This document shows, in pieces, positions 1-7,419 of a stretch of 32,823 nucleotides of DNA. Location: NCBI GenBank assembly GCA_018240635.1, contig JAFEFJ010000012.1, positions 1 to 32,823 on the forward strand. Reading direction: 5' to 3'. How positions within the stretch are numbered: position 1 is the first letter of the stretch; each line of letters opens with the position of its first letter. A program made the translations under genes and the position numbers. Origin of the DNA: Pseudomonadota bacterium (lineage in GTDB: Bacteria > Pseudomonadota > Alphaproteobacteria > Acetobacterales > Acetobacteraceae). The notes beneath the pieces were generated by a model that was not told the origin of the DNA, did no database searches, and saw only the letters and a list, made by a program, of their open reading frames with translations.

Positions 1-1
1 C

Positions 2-427
2 ACCGCGCAGGCGATCTTCGCCGCCGGCTATCCCGAGCAGAAGCTGGCGGTGGAGCCCGACTTCATCGAGCAGAGCCTGGGCGACTGGCAGGGGCTGCCG
101 CACGAGGATTTGCCGGAGCGGCTGACGCTGCCCGCGCATCCGTTCTGGCCGCACGCGGCGCTGGAGCATCCGCCGGGCGGCGAGACGCTGACGCATGTGA
201 TCGCCCGCGTGGGCGGCGCGCTGGAGCGGCTGGCGGACGCGCATCCGGGCGACGATCTGGTGGTGGTGGCGCATGGCGGGGCGATCCGCGCGGCGATCGC
301 GCATGCGCTGCGCATCGAGCCGGACGCGGTGCTGCATATGTCGGTGCAGAACCTGTCGCTCACGCGCCTGGAGCGCCACGCCGCCGCGTGGCGTGTCGTC
401 TGCGTGAATGAACTCCCTGGATATTAA
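2..427 (+). CDS. Histidine phosphatase family protein (C-terminal part)
   Basis: The frame is open from the window edge, so the N-terminus with the first catalytic RHG motif lies outside. What remains is the C-terminal two thirds of a phosphoglycerate-mutase-like (histidine phosphatase) domain: the ExxxGxW motif in EQSLGDWQG, the PGGET turn, and the second catalytic histidine in VVVAHGGAIRAAI. Family members hydrolyse phosphomonoesters through a phosphohistidine. Small ones of this type are often annotated as alpha-ribazole phosphatase (CobC) or as generic phosphatases, and nothing visible here decides the substrate. The gene ends at TAA, and the next gene starts 188 bases downstream after a GC-rich spacer in which I see no convincing hairpin. 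Family assignment is firm; function is open. Confidence 0.85.
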   Translation, partial: TAQAIFAAGYPEQKLAVEPDFIEQSLGDWQGLPHEDLPERLTLPAHPFWPHAALEHPPGGETLTHVIARVGGALERLADAHPGDDLVVVAHGGAIRAAIAHALRIEPDAVLHMSVQNLSLTRLERHAAAWRVVCVNELPGY

Positions 428-615
428 GCATTTTTATCTTGACTGATTGGCTGCGGGACGGGGATGGTGTGGCATCGTCCCCGATTCGGCTGACCCCAAC
501 CGGGGCCGCCGTTGCCCGAGGCAGGTCGCGGTCCGGCCCCAGAATTGGCCGGTTTGCCGGCTAACGGCCTGCCGATGAGCCGGTTCTTCCGCCGGCTCCG
601 GATAGGAGAACACCG

Positions 616-1476
616 ATGCCGCGCTTCCTGCCGCTCTCGTTTGGGCGTTCCTTCGCCGCACCGCTCGCGGCGCTCGCCTTCGCCGCGCTGCTCGCGCCGG
701 GCGCCGCCCGCGCGCAGTCCGATCAGCAGCAGCTCGTGGACCGCTCCACGCTCGCGGTGCAGGACCTGATGAGCGGATCGGAAAGCGCGCTCGGCATGCT
801 GCGCAAGGCGCGCGCCGTGATGATCTGCCCGCGCGTCTTCCGCGCCGGGTTCTTCTTCGGCGGCGAGGGCGGCGGCTGCGTGCTGGCCGCGCGCGACGCC
901 AGCGGATCGTGGTCGTATCCCGCGTTCTACAACATGGGCAGCGGCAGCTTCGGCCTGCAGATCGGCATCCAGGACATGCAGTTCGTGATGATGATCATGA
1001 CGCAAAAGGGCCTGGACGCGGTGATGGACGACCAGTTCAAGCTGGGCGGCGACGCGACCATCGCGGTGGCGACGTTCGGCGGCGGCGTGCAGGGCGCGAC
1101 GACGGGCAATTTCGGCGCCGACATCGTTGCCTACACGATGGCGCGCGGCCTCTACGGCGGCGTCACGGTGCAGGGCAGCATGATGACGACCGACACCAAG
1201 GACAATCAGGCCTATTACGGCCAGCCGCTCGCGGCGCGGCAGATCGTGGTGCAGATGCAGGGCACCAACCAGGGCGCCGACCCGCTGCGCGAGGTGCTGA
1301 CCCGCTTCGGCTCGGGCGCCGCGCCGACCGAGGCGGCGTCCGCCGCGCCGGTTCCGGGGGCCGCGCCGATGGGCGCGCCCGCGCAGGCCACCGGCCGGCA
1401 GCCGACGCAGCTGACGCCCTCCGCCGGGGTGGGCGGCACCGTCCAGCAGCAGTCGCTGCCGCCGCCGAAGGGCTGA
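616..1476 (+). CDS. Secreted SYLF-domain (YSC84-like) lipid-binding protein
   Basis: A protein of 286 residues. Residues 1-33 form a signal peptide (a basic start, then an Ala/Leu-rich core ending GAARA before Gln34), so the product should be exported to the periplasm. The mature part from about residue 40 to 220 matches the SYLF/Ysc84 domain: the repeated Gly patches GFFFGGEGGGC and the stretch with AYTMARGLYGGV are typical, and the family is known to bind phosphoinositide or other acidic lipids in eukaryotes. Its role in bacteria is poorly understood. The last 65 residues are a low-complexity Ala/Pro/Gln tail. A good ribosome site (AGGAGA) lies 7 bases before the ATG. It appears to be a single-gene unit. 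Confidence 0.85.
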   Translation: MPRFLPLSFGRSFAAPLAALAFAALLAPGAARAQSDQQQLVDRSTLAVQDLMSGSESALGMLRKARAVMICPRVFRAGFFFGGEGGGCVLAARDASGSWSYPAFYNMGSGSFGLQIGIQDMQFVMMIMTQKGLDAVMDDQFKLGGDATIAVATFGGGVQGATTGNFGADIVAYTMARGLYGGVTVQGSMMTTDTKDNQAYYGQPLAARQIVVQMQGTNQGADPLREVLTRFGSGAAPTEAASAAPVPGAAPMGAPAQATGRQPTQLTPSAGVGGTVQQQSLPPPKG

Positions 1477-1561
1477 TGCCGGCCGCCGCGACCGCCTGAA
1501 GGCCGCGGCGCCCCGCGGGGTGGGTCGCGTCGCGGCGGGAGGCGCGCTAGGTTGCCGCGCG

Positions 1562-2086
1562 ATGACCGACGCGGTGCCGTTCTGGAAGGCCAAGACGCTG
1601 GATGCGATGACCCGCGAGGAGTGGGAATCGCTCTGCGACGGCTGCGGGCGCTGCTGCCTGCACAAGCTGCGCTACGAGCACGACAATTCGCTGGCCTTCA
1701 CGGCCGTTGCGTGCCAGCTGCTCGACCTCGAAAGCTGCGCCTGCTCGAAATACGCCGAGCGCACGCGCTTCGTACCCGATTGCGTGACCCTGACGCCCGC
1801 GGCGCTGCGCGAGATCGACTGGCTGCCGCCGTCCTGCGCCTATGTGCGGTTGGCGCGCGGGCAGGATCTTCTGTGGTGGCATCCGCTGGTTTCCGGCGAT
1901 CCCGAAACGGTGCACGAGGCGCGCGTCTCGGTGCGCGGGCGCGCGGTGAGCGAGCGGCAGGCGGGACCGGCGGAACATCACATCGTGGACTGGCCCGGCC
2001 GGATGCCGCGCGCGCTCCGGCCGGCGGGATGGCCGGGGCGGCGGGCCGCAACCCAACGCGCGGCGAAAGGCCCGGCGAAGCCGTAG
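1562..2086 (+). CDS. YcgN family cysteine-cluster protein (UPF0260)
   Basis: A protein of 174 residues. The cysteine motif LCDGCGRCCLHK (Cys25, 28, 31, 32), followed by further cysteines in ESCACSKY and PDCVTL, is the hallmark of the UPF0260/YcgN group, related to the YkgJ-type zinc/iron-chelating Cys-cluster proteins. The CxxCxxCC pattern suggests metal or Fe-S binding; the physiological role is unknown. The start was chosen at MTDAVPFWKAK because family homology begins there. An in-frame ATG 14 codons upstream would add residues unlike the family. The last 30 or so residues are a basic, Pro/Ala/Arg-rich extension beyond the usual family end (E. coli YcgN is about 153 residues). No strong Shine-Dalgarno is visible. 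Confidence 0.85.
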   Translation: MTDAVPFWKAKTLDAMTREEWESLCDGCGRCCLHKLRYEHDNSLAFTAVACQLLDLESCACSKYAERTRFVPDCVTLTPAALREIDWLPPSCAYVRLARGQDLLWWHPLVSGDPETVHEARVSVRGRAVSERQAGPAEHHIVDWPGRMPRALRPAGWPGRRAATQRAAKGPAKP

Positions 2087-2111
2087 GGTCAAGCAACAAG
2101 GAACGACGACG

Positions 2112-3044
2112 ATGATGCAAGGCGCCTTGTATGGCGGCGTGAACGCGGCGGTGCTGACGCCGATGCGGGCGGACCTGTCGGTCGATCTCGACCGCATGGC
2201 GGCGCATTGCCGCTGGCTGCTGGCGAACGGATGCGACGGGCTCGGCATCACCGGAACCACGGGCGAGGCGAACAGCCTGGGCGTCGATGAGCGCATCGAG
2301 ATCATGGAGGGGCTGGTCGAGCGCGGCATCCCCGCGGCGTCCCTGCTGCCCGGCACCGGCACGCCGGCGATCCCCGACACGGTGAAGCTGACCCGCCGCG
2401 CCGCCGAGCTTGGCTGCAAGGGCGCGCTGCTGCTGCCGCCGTTCTTCTACAAGAACCCGAGCGACGACGGGCTGTTCGCCTATTTCAGCCAGGTGATCGA
2501 GCGCGTCGGCAGCGGGCCTTCGGGCAAGTTCGCTTTCTACCTCTATCACTTTCCGGCGCAGTCGGCGGTGCCGTTCGGCTTCGACCTGGTCGGACGGCTG
2601 ATCACTGCGTTTCCCGGCACGATCCGCGGCGTGAAGGACAGCAGCGGCGATCCGGCCAACACCTTCGGCTATGTCGAGCATTTCGGCGCGCAGGGCTTCG
2701 AGGTGTACGCGGGCGACGACAGCCTGCTGCTGGGCCTGCTGAAGATCGGCGGCGCAGGCTGCATCACGGCGGCGGCGAACGTGGGCTGCTCGGTCAGCGC
2801 CGAGGTGGCGGAGAACTGGAACAACGAGCAGGGCGAGGCGGCGCAGCAGAAGCTGACCGCGATCCGCAAGGCGGTGACGTCCGTGCCGCTGATCCCCGGG
2901 CTGAAATCGCTGATCGCGCGCCACCGCAACGACGAGACCTGGCGCAACATCCGCCCGCCGCACCTGCCGCTGACGCCCGCGCAGCGCAGCCAGTTGGTCG
3001 ATGCGTTCAGCGCCTGCAACGTGCGCCTGGGCGAGCCGGTCTGA
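2112..3044 (+). CDS. Dihydrodipicolinate synthase family (DapA-like) lyase/aldolase
   Basis: A protein of 310 residues with the class I aldolase TIM-barrel signature of the DapA/N-acetylneuraminate lyase family. The pyruvate-carboxylate binding motif is GITGTTGE (46-52), the catalytic tyrosine is probably Tyr145 in YLYHFP, and the Schiff-base lysine is Lys175 in GVKDSSGD. Members condense or cleave pyruvate-derived compounds. The sequence is not a standard lysine-pathway DapA (YHFP replaces the usual YNVP), and the neighbours are unrelated to lysine synthesis, so a catabolic aldolase or dehydratase acting on a sugar acid or similar keto-acid is more likely; the substrate is unknown. AAGGAA lies 11 bases before the ATG, and translation could also begin at the adjacent second ATG. 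The downstream spacer carries a large palindromic repeat. Confidence 0.85.
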   Translation: MMQGALYGGVNAAVLTPMRADLSVDLDRMAAHCRWLLANGCDGLGITGTTGEANSLGVDERIEIMEGLVERGIPAASLLPGTGTPAIPDTVKLTRRAAELGCKGALLLPPFFYKNPSDDGLFAYFSQVIERVGSGPSGKFAFYLYHFPAQSAVPFGFDLVGRLITAFPGTIRGVKDSSGDPANTFGYVEHFGAQGFEVYAGDDSLLLGLLKIGGAGCITAAANVGCSVSAEVAENWNNEQGEAAQQKLTAIRKAVTSVPLIPGLKSLIARHRNDETWRNIRPPHLPLTPAQRSQLVDAFSACNVRLGEPV

Positions 3045-3078
3045 GCGCAGTCCGCGTCTCCCGATTGCTCTGTTTTTC

Positions 3079-3164
3079 CGTCATGGCCTGCGAAGGCAGG
3101 CCATCCACGTCTTTGATCCCGCCTGAAGGAAGACGTGGATGGCCCGCCTTCGCGGGCCATGACG
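3079..3164. repeat. Family A intergenic palindrome, copy 1
   Basis: Two 35-base arms (3079-3113 and 3130-3164) are inverted copies of each other at 33 of 35 positions, separated by 16 bases. Each arm also holds its own hairpin: GGCCTGC/GCAGGCC on the left and GGCCCGC/GCGGGCC on the right. The two mismatches between arms fall on the two partners of one inner base pair. A second copy lies at 11206-11292. Such mobile palindromes are common between genes in alphaproteobacteria. Here the repeat sits between two genes read in the same direction. Confidence 0.9.
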
Positions 3165-3183
3165 TTGGAGGGGAAACCCCCTG

Positions 3184-4785
3184 ATGCTGCGCGGCGTGTT
3201 CACCGTGGGCGGCTGGACGATGGTCAGCCGCGTGCTGGGCTTCGCGCGCGACATGCTGATCGCGGCGATGCTGGGCGCGGGGCCGGTCGCGGATGCGTTC
3301 TTCGTCGCGCTGAAGCTGCCCAACCTGTTCCGCCGCCTGTTCGGCGAGGGCGCGTTCAACGTCGCCTTCGTGCCCGCCTTCACCGGGATGCTCGCGGCCG
3401 AGGGCCCGGACGCCGCGCGGCAGTTCGCGCGCGAGGCGTTCTCGGTGATGACGTTCTGGCTCGCCGCGCTGACGATCCTGGGCGAGATCTTCATGCCGCA
3501 GATGATGACCGTGCTGGCGCCGGGCTTCGCCGCCGATCCGGCGAAGTTCGACCTGGCGGTGACGCTGTCGCGCATCACCTTCCCATATCTGCTGCTGATC
3601 TGCCTCGCGGCGCTGGTCGCGGGCGTGCTGAACGGCATGGAGCGGTTCACCGCCGCATCGGCGTCCTACGTGCTGTTCAACCTCGTCTCGATGGCGTTCA
3701 TGGTGGGGCTGACGCCCTACGTGCCCACGGCGGGCCATGCGCTGGCCTGGGGCGTGACGGCATCGGGCGTGGCGCAGCTTGCGGTGCTGATGGCGGCGTC
3801 GCGGCGCGCGGGGATGCCGATGCGCCTGCCCCGCCCGCGGCTGACGCCGCAGATGCGGATGCTGCTGCGCAAGATGGCGCCCGGGCTGGTCGGCGCGGGG
3901 GTGACGCAGCTCAACCTTGCGGTCGATGTGATCATCGCGAGCCTGCTGCCCGCGGGCACCGTTTCGGTGCTGTACTACGCGGACCGGGTGAACCAGTTGC
4001 CGCTCGGCGTGATCGGCACCGCGATCGGCACGGCGCTGCTGCCCACGCTGTCGCGCCAGGTGCGCAGCGGCGAGGCGGACGCGGCGGCGGGAACGATGAA
4101 CCGCGCGATGGAGCTTGCGCTGGCGCTGACGCTGCCGGCGGCGGCGGCGCTGGTGGTGAGCGGGTTCCCGATCGTCTGGGCGCTGTTCGGGCGCGGCGCG
4201 TTTTCCTTCCACGACGCCGTGTTCTCGGCGCAGGCGCTGGCCGCCTACGCGGTGGGGCTGCCCGCCTTCGTCGCCGCCAAGGTGCTGGCGCCCGCCTTCT
4301 TCGCGCGCGGCGACACCGCGACGCCGGTGAAGATCGCGGTGTTCTGCGTCGCGCTGAACCTCGCGTTGAACCTCGCGTTCATGCGCCCGCTCGCGCATAT
4401 GGGTCCGGCGCTGGCGACCAGCCTGTCGAGCATGGCGAACGTCGCGCTGCTGGCGGCGGTGCTGGTGCGGCAGGGGCATCTGCGGCTGGATGCGCGGCTC
4501 CTGTCGCGCACACCGCGCATCGTGGCGGCGGCGGCGCTGATGGCGCTGGTGCTGGCCGGGCTCGGGCACCTGCTGTTCGGCGCGGACGGTATCGGCGTTC
4601 ATGGGCCTTCGCTCGTCCGGCTGGGCGCGCTGGGCGCGCTGGTAGCGGCGGGGATGCTCGCCTATGGCATCGCGGGGCAGGCGCTGGGCGCCTTCGACCT
4701 GCGCGCCGTGCGTGGCGCGATCGCGCGCCGCTTCTTGCGCCGGCGGCGGGGATCGGCCATTGCTCCCGGCCCGACCGACACCTGA
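3184..4785 (+). CDS. murJ: Lipid II flippase MurJ
   Basis: A polytopic inner-membrane protein of 533 residues that moves lipid II, the peptidoglycan precursor, across the cytoplasmic membrane; it is essential in most bacteria. The N-terminus carries the MurJ/MviN signature: SRVLGFARD (about residues 17-25), GPVADAFFVALKLPNLFRR and FGEGAFNVAFVPAF. About 14 hydrophobic segments follow, as expected for the MOP exporter superfamily, and the length is normal. The start ATG follows GGAGGGG at 11 bases, but a short GGGGAAACCCC hairpin (3170-3180) overlaps that site and could partly hide it. trpS follows after 9 bases, a pairing seen widely in alphaproteobacteria, so the two are probably co-transcribed. 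Confidence 0.97.
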   Translation: MLRGVFTVGGWTMVSRVLGFARDMLIAAMLGAGPVADAFFVALKLPNLFRRLFGEGAFNVAFVPAFTGMLAAEGPDAARQFAREAFSVMTFWLAALTILGEIFMPQMMTVLAPGFAADPAKFDLAVTLSRITFPYLLLICLAALVAGVLNGMERFTAASASYVLFNLVSMAFMVGLTPYVPTAGHALAWGVTASGVAQLAVLMAASRRAGMPMRLPRPRLTPQMRMLLRKMAPGLVGAGVTQLNLAVDVIIASLLPAGTVSVLYYADRVNQLPLGVIGTAIGTALLPTLSRQVRSGEADAAAGTMNRAMELALALTLPAAAALVVSGFPIVWALFGRGAFSFHDAVFSAQALAAYAVGLPAFVAAKVLAPAFFARGDTATPVKIAVFCVALNLALNLAFMRPLAHMGPALATSLSSMANVALLAAVLVRQGHLRLDARLLSRTPRIVAAAALMALVLAGLGHLLFGADGIGVHGPSLVRLGALGALVAAGMLAYGIAGQALGAFDLRAVRGAIARRFLRRRRGSAIAPGPTDT

Positions 4786-4794
4786 GACAGCAGC

Positions 4795-5793
4795 ATGTCC
4801 CGCATCTTCTCCGGCATCCAGCCGTCAGGCATCCCGACCCTCGGCAACTATCTCGGCGCGATCCGCAACTGGGTCGCGCTGCAGCAGGAGCCGGACTGCA
4901 TCTGGTGCGTGGTGGACCTGCACGCGATCACCGCCTTCCAGGACCCGTCGGTGCTGCGGCAGAACACGCGCGAGATGGCGGCGGTGCTGATGGCCTGCGG
5001 CATCGACCCCGACCGGCACATCCTGTTCCTGCAATCGGCCGTGCGCGCGCATGCGCAGCTGGCCTGGATCTTCAACTGCATCGCCCGGCTGGGCTGGCTG
5101 AACCGGATGACGCAGTTCAAGGACAAGGCGGGCAAGGACCGCGAGAACGCCTCGGCCGGGCTCTACGTGTATCCGAACCTCATGGCCGCCGACATCATGG
5201 CCTATCACGCGACGCGCGTGCCGGTGGGCGACGACCAGCGGCAGCACCTGGAGCTGGCGAACGACATCGCGCAGAAGTTCAACCACGACTACGGCATCGA
5301 GTTCTTCAAGCCGATCGAGCCGCTGATCCTGGGCCCCGCGCCGCGCGTGATGAGCCTGCGCGACGGCACCAAGAAGATGTCGAAGTCCGATCCGTCGGAT
5401 CAGAGCCGGATCAACCTGAACGACGATGCCGACACGATCGCGCTGAAGATCCGCCGCGCCAAGACCGATCCCGAGCCGCTGCCGTCCGAGCCGGCGGGGC
5501 TGGAAGGCCGGCCGGAGGCGCGCAACCTGGTGGGCATCTACGCCGCACTGGAGGGCACCGACCACGCGGCGGTGCTGCGCGAACACGGCGGCAAGGGTTT
5601 CGGCCCGTTCAAGGAGTCGCTGACCGACCTGATCGTCGATCGCCTCGCGCCGATCGCGGCCGAGACGGCGCGCCGGCTGGCCGATCCTGGCGGGCTTGAT
5701 TCCACGCTGCGCAACGGCGCCGCCCGCGCCGCCGCCATCGCCGATCCCATCGTGACCGAGGTGGAGCGCGTGGTGGGGTTCCTGCAGTCGTAG
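4795..5793 (+). CDS. trpS: Tryptophanyl-tRNA synthetase
   Basis: A protein of 332 residues, the normal size for bacterial TrpRS. It charges tRNA-Trp with tryptophan in the cytoplasm. It has the class I signature: the HIGH-like element PTLGNYLGA near residues 14-22, starting from the family N-terminus [10 protein letters not shown], and the ATP-binding KMSKS loop at 194-198 inside [26 protein letters not shown] is a further family block. The gene lies 9 bases after murJ with only a weak ribosome site, consistent with translational coupling. It converges with the CheA-like gene after a 37-base spacer without a clear terminator hairpin. Confidence 0.97.
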   Translation: MSRIFSGIQPSGIPTLGNYLGAIRNWVALQQEPDCIWCVVDLHAITAFQDPSVLRQNTREMAAVLMACGIDPDRHILFLQSAVRAHAQLAWIFNCIARLGWLNRMTQFKDKAGKDRENASAGLYVYPNLMAADIMAYHATRVPVGDDQRQHLELANDIAQKFNHDYGIEFFKPIEPLILGPAPRVMSLRDGTKKMSKSDPSDQSRINLNDDADTIALKIRRAKTDPEPLPSEPAGLEGRPEARNLVGIYAALEGTDHAAVLREHGGKGFGPFKESLTDLIVDRLAPIAAETARRLADPGGLDSTLRNGAARAAAIADPIVTEVERVVGFLQS

Positions 5794-5830
5794 CGCGCGC
5801 CGTGGCGTTCGGGGGCCGAAAGGTGCGGGC

Positions 5831-6832
5831 CTAAACCGCCAGCGCGCCGTCCAGCACGTCGTCGCGGACTTTGATTCCCGGCGCGGGCGCGGGCAGGGTC
5901 AGGACGAACAGGCAGCCGCGGCCCGGCGTGCTGATCGCCTCCGCCCGGCCGCCGATTTCGGCGAGGCCGCTGGCTGCGGCGTCCAGCCCGACGCCGCGGC
6001 CGGAGATCAGGCCGGGGCGCGCCGCGGTGGACAGGCCGGGGCTGAAGACGAGTTGCGCGGCGTCCGCGTCCGCCATCGCCGCGAGCGCGGCGGGCGTGCC
6101 GAGGCCGAGCGCGGCCGCCTCCGCCCGGATGCGGTCCAGTGCGAGGCCGCTTCCGTCGTCCGCGACCTCGATCAGCGCCGCGCCGGGCACCGCGCGGGCG
6201 GAGACGCGCAGGGCGCCGACTTCGGGCTTGCCTGCGGCCCGCCGCTCGGCGGGCGGCTCGATGCCGTGGTCGATCGCGTTGCGCAGCATCTGGGCCAGCG
6301 CCTCCCGCAGCGGCGGCAAGGCGGCGCGCGACAGGGGCGTTTCGCCGCCTTCCAGCGTGAGCGCGACGCGCTTGCCGAGCCGGCCGGCGAGCTGGCGGGC
6401 GAGGATGGGCAGCGCCCCCCAGGCATCCGAGACGCGCGCCGCATCGCCGCCGTGCGCGGACGGCAGGCCGGGGGCGGAGACCGTGAAGGCGGGCAGCGGA
6501 AAGGCGGCAGCGGGCGGCGGCAGCGCGGCGGCGAGGCCGGTTGCGGCGCGGGCGATGCCCGTGAGCGCCTGCGCCGCCTGATCGAGCGCATCAGCGGACG
6601 GCGCGGGGCCGGCCAGCGCATCTTCGGCCAGGTGGGCGAGCCGCTCCATGCGCGGCAGGCCGAGGCAGCCCGCGATACCCTTGATGCCGTGCAGGTGGCG
6701 GCGGATCAGCGCGAGCGCGCCGCGCCCGGCGGGGCCGTGCGCCCCGCCCGCGCGCAGGCGGCCGAGCGCGGCCTGCGCCTCGGCGGCGCGCTGGTCGGCT
6801 TCGCGCAGGAAATCGGCAAGCAGATCGTCCAT
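5831..6832 (-). CDS. Truncated CheA-like histidine kinase (Hpt + ATPase only)
   Basis: A protein of 333 residues. Residues 1-75 form a four-helix Hpt domain with the phospho-acceptor His48 in LHGIKGIAG. Residues 137-315 form a CheA-type ATPase: N box LRNAIDHGIEPPAERRAAGKP (Asn185), G1 box DDGSGL (225-230) and G2 box GRGVGLD (278-284). The protein stops right after LTLP, where CheA would continue into its CheW-like P5 domain, and the P3 dimerisation helices between Hpt and ATPase are replaced by a Pro/Ala-rich linker of about 40 residues. No receptor, CheW or response regulator gene is in view. The ATG at 6832 was chosen over one 10 codons upstream because GGAGGGG lies just before it. It probably feeds phosphate to an unlinked response regulator. 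Confidence 0.82.
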   Translation of the reverse strand: MDDLLADFLREADQRAAEAQAALGRLRAGGAHGPAGRGALALIRRHLHGIKGIAGCLGLPRMERLAHLAEDALAGPAPSADALDQAAQALTGIARAATGLAAALPPPAAAFPLPAFTVSAPGLPSAHGGDAARVSDAWGALPILARQLAGRLGKRVALTLEGGETPLSRAALPPLREALAQMLRNAIDHGIEPPAERRAAGKPEVGALRVSARAVPGAALIEVADDGSGLALDRIRAEAAALGLGTPAALAAMADADAAQLVFSPGLSTAARPGLISGRGVGLDAAASGLAEIGGRAEAISTPGRGCLFVLTLPAPAPGIKVRDDVLDGALAV

Positions 6833-6896
6833 GGCCCCTCCGCGCCGATGATGGCGCGGCAAGGACTGACAATCGGTGAAGGACGCGCGGCTTCGG

Positions 6897-7415
6897 TTAC
6901 TCCGGGTAACGCCAGGGGACGGGCTGCGGGGCGTCCTCGTCGATGGTCCATTGCGGCAGGGACAGGCCGTCCGCCACGTCGGCGAACACCATGCGCATCC
7001 GCGTGCCGATGCCGACCTTCGCCACCATCTCGGGCGGCGCGAGCGTGCCGTCGGGCAGGCAGAGATTGCCCGCGACGCGCAGCGCCTCGTCCGGCGTGGG
7101 TTCGCCCTTCTGCGTGTCGAGATCGACCAGCAGGATCATGTAGGGCGTGCGGCCCTTGAAGGCGGGCTGGATGGCGTGGTGCACCTCGCCGTAGGAGTGC
7201 ACCGCGCCCTTGCCCTCCACCGGCACCCAGTGGCTTTCCAGCGTCATGCACCACGGGCAGGCGGTGGTGGGCGGGTAGCGCAGGCGCTGGCAGGAATCGC
7301 AGGCTTGCAGATGAAACTGGTGCCGCGCGCAATGGCCGAAATAGGCCATGTTCTCCTGGTCGAGATCATCGACCGTGAGCCCCATGCCGCCGAGATAGGT
7401 TCCTTGCAGGCCCAT
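6897..7415 (-). CDS. DUF35 Zn-ribbon/OB-fold protein, partner of thiolase-like enzyme
   Basis: A protein of 172 residues. The rubredoxin-like zinc ribbon CxxC...CxxC (Cys39, Cys42, Cys53, Cys56; CDSC and CPWC) is followed by an OB-fold (about 70-160) with the typical SYGEVHHA strand. DUF35 proteins pair with thiolase-superfamily proteins and are required for activity or for acyl-CoA binding, as in the ChsH2-Ltp2 aldolase of steroid side-chain degradation and in acetoacetyl-CoA synthesis complexes of archaea. Here the start lies 4 bases after the stop of the thiolase-like gene, so the two products should form one complex. No separate promoter is visible. Confidence 0.88.
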   Translation of the reverse strand: MGLQGTYLGGMGLTVDDLDQENMAYFGHCARHQFHLQACDSCQRLRYPPTTACPWCMTLESHWVPVEGKGAVHSYGEVHHAIQPAFKGRTPYMILLVDLDTQKGEPTPDEALRVAGNLCLPDGTLAPPEMVAKVGIGTRMRMVFADVADGLSLPQWTIDEDAPQPVPWRYPE

Positions 7416-7419
7416 CGCC

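Noticed and set aside
424-615. A possible promoter beginning TTGACT at 439 ahead of the SYLF gene
   Set aside because: No acceptable -10 hexamer lies 16-18 bases downstream, so I could not support it as a feature.
3007-4602. A 531-codon minus-strand frame opposite murJ
   Set aside because: Low-complexity Arg/His/Gln composition, no ribosome site, and full overlap with an unmistakable murJ.
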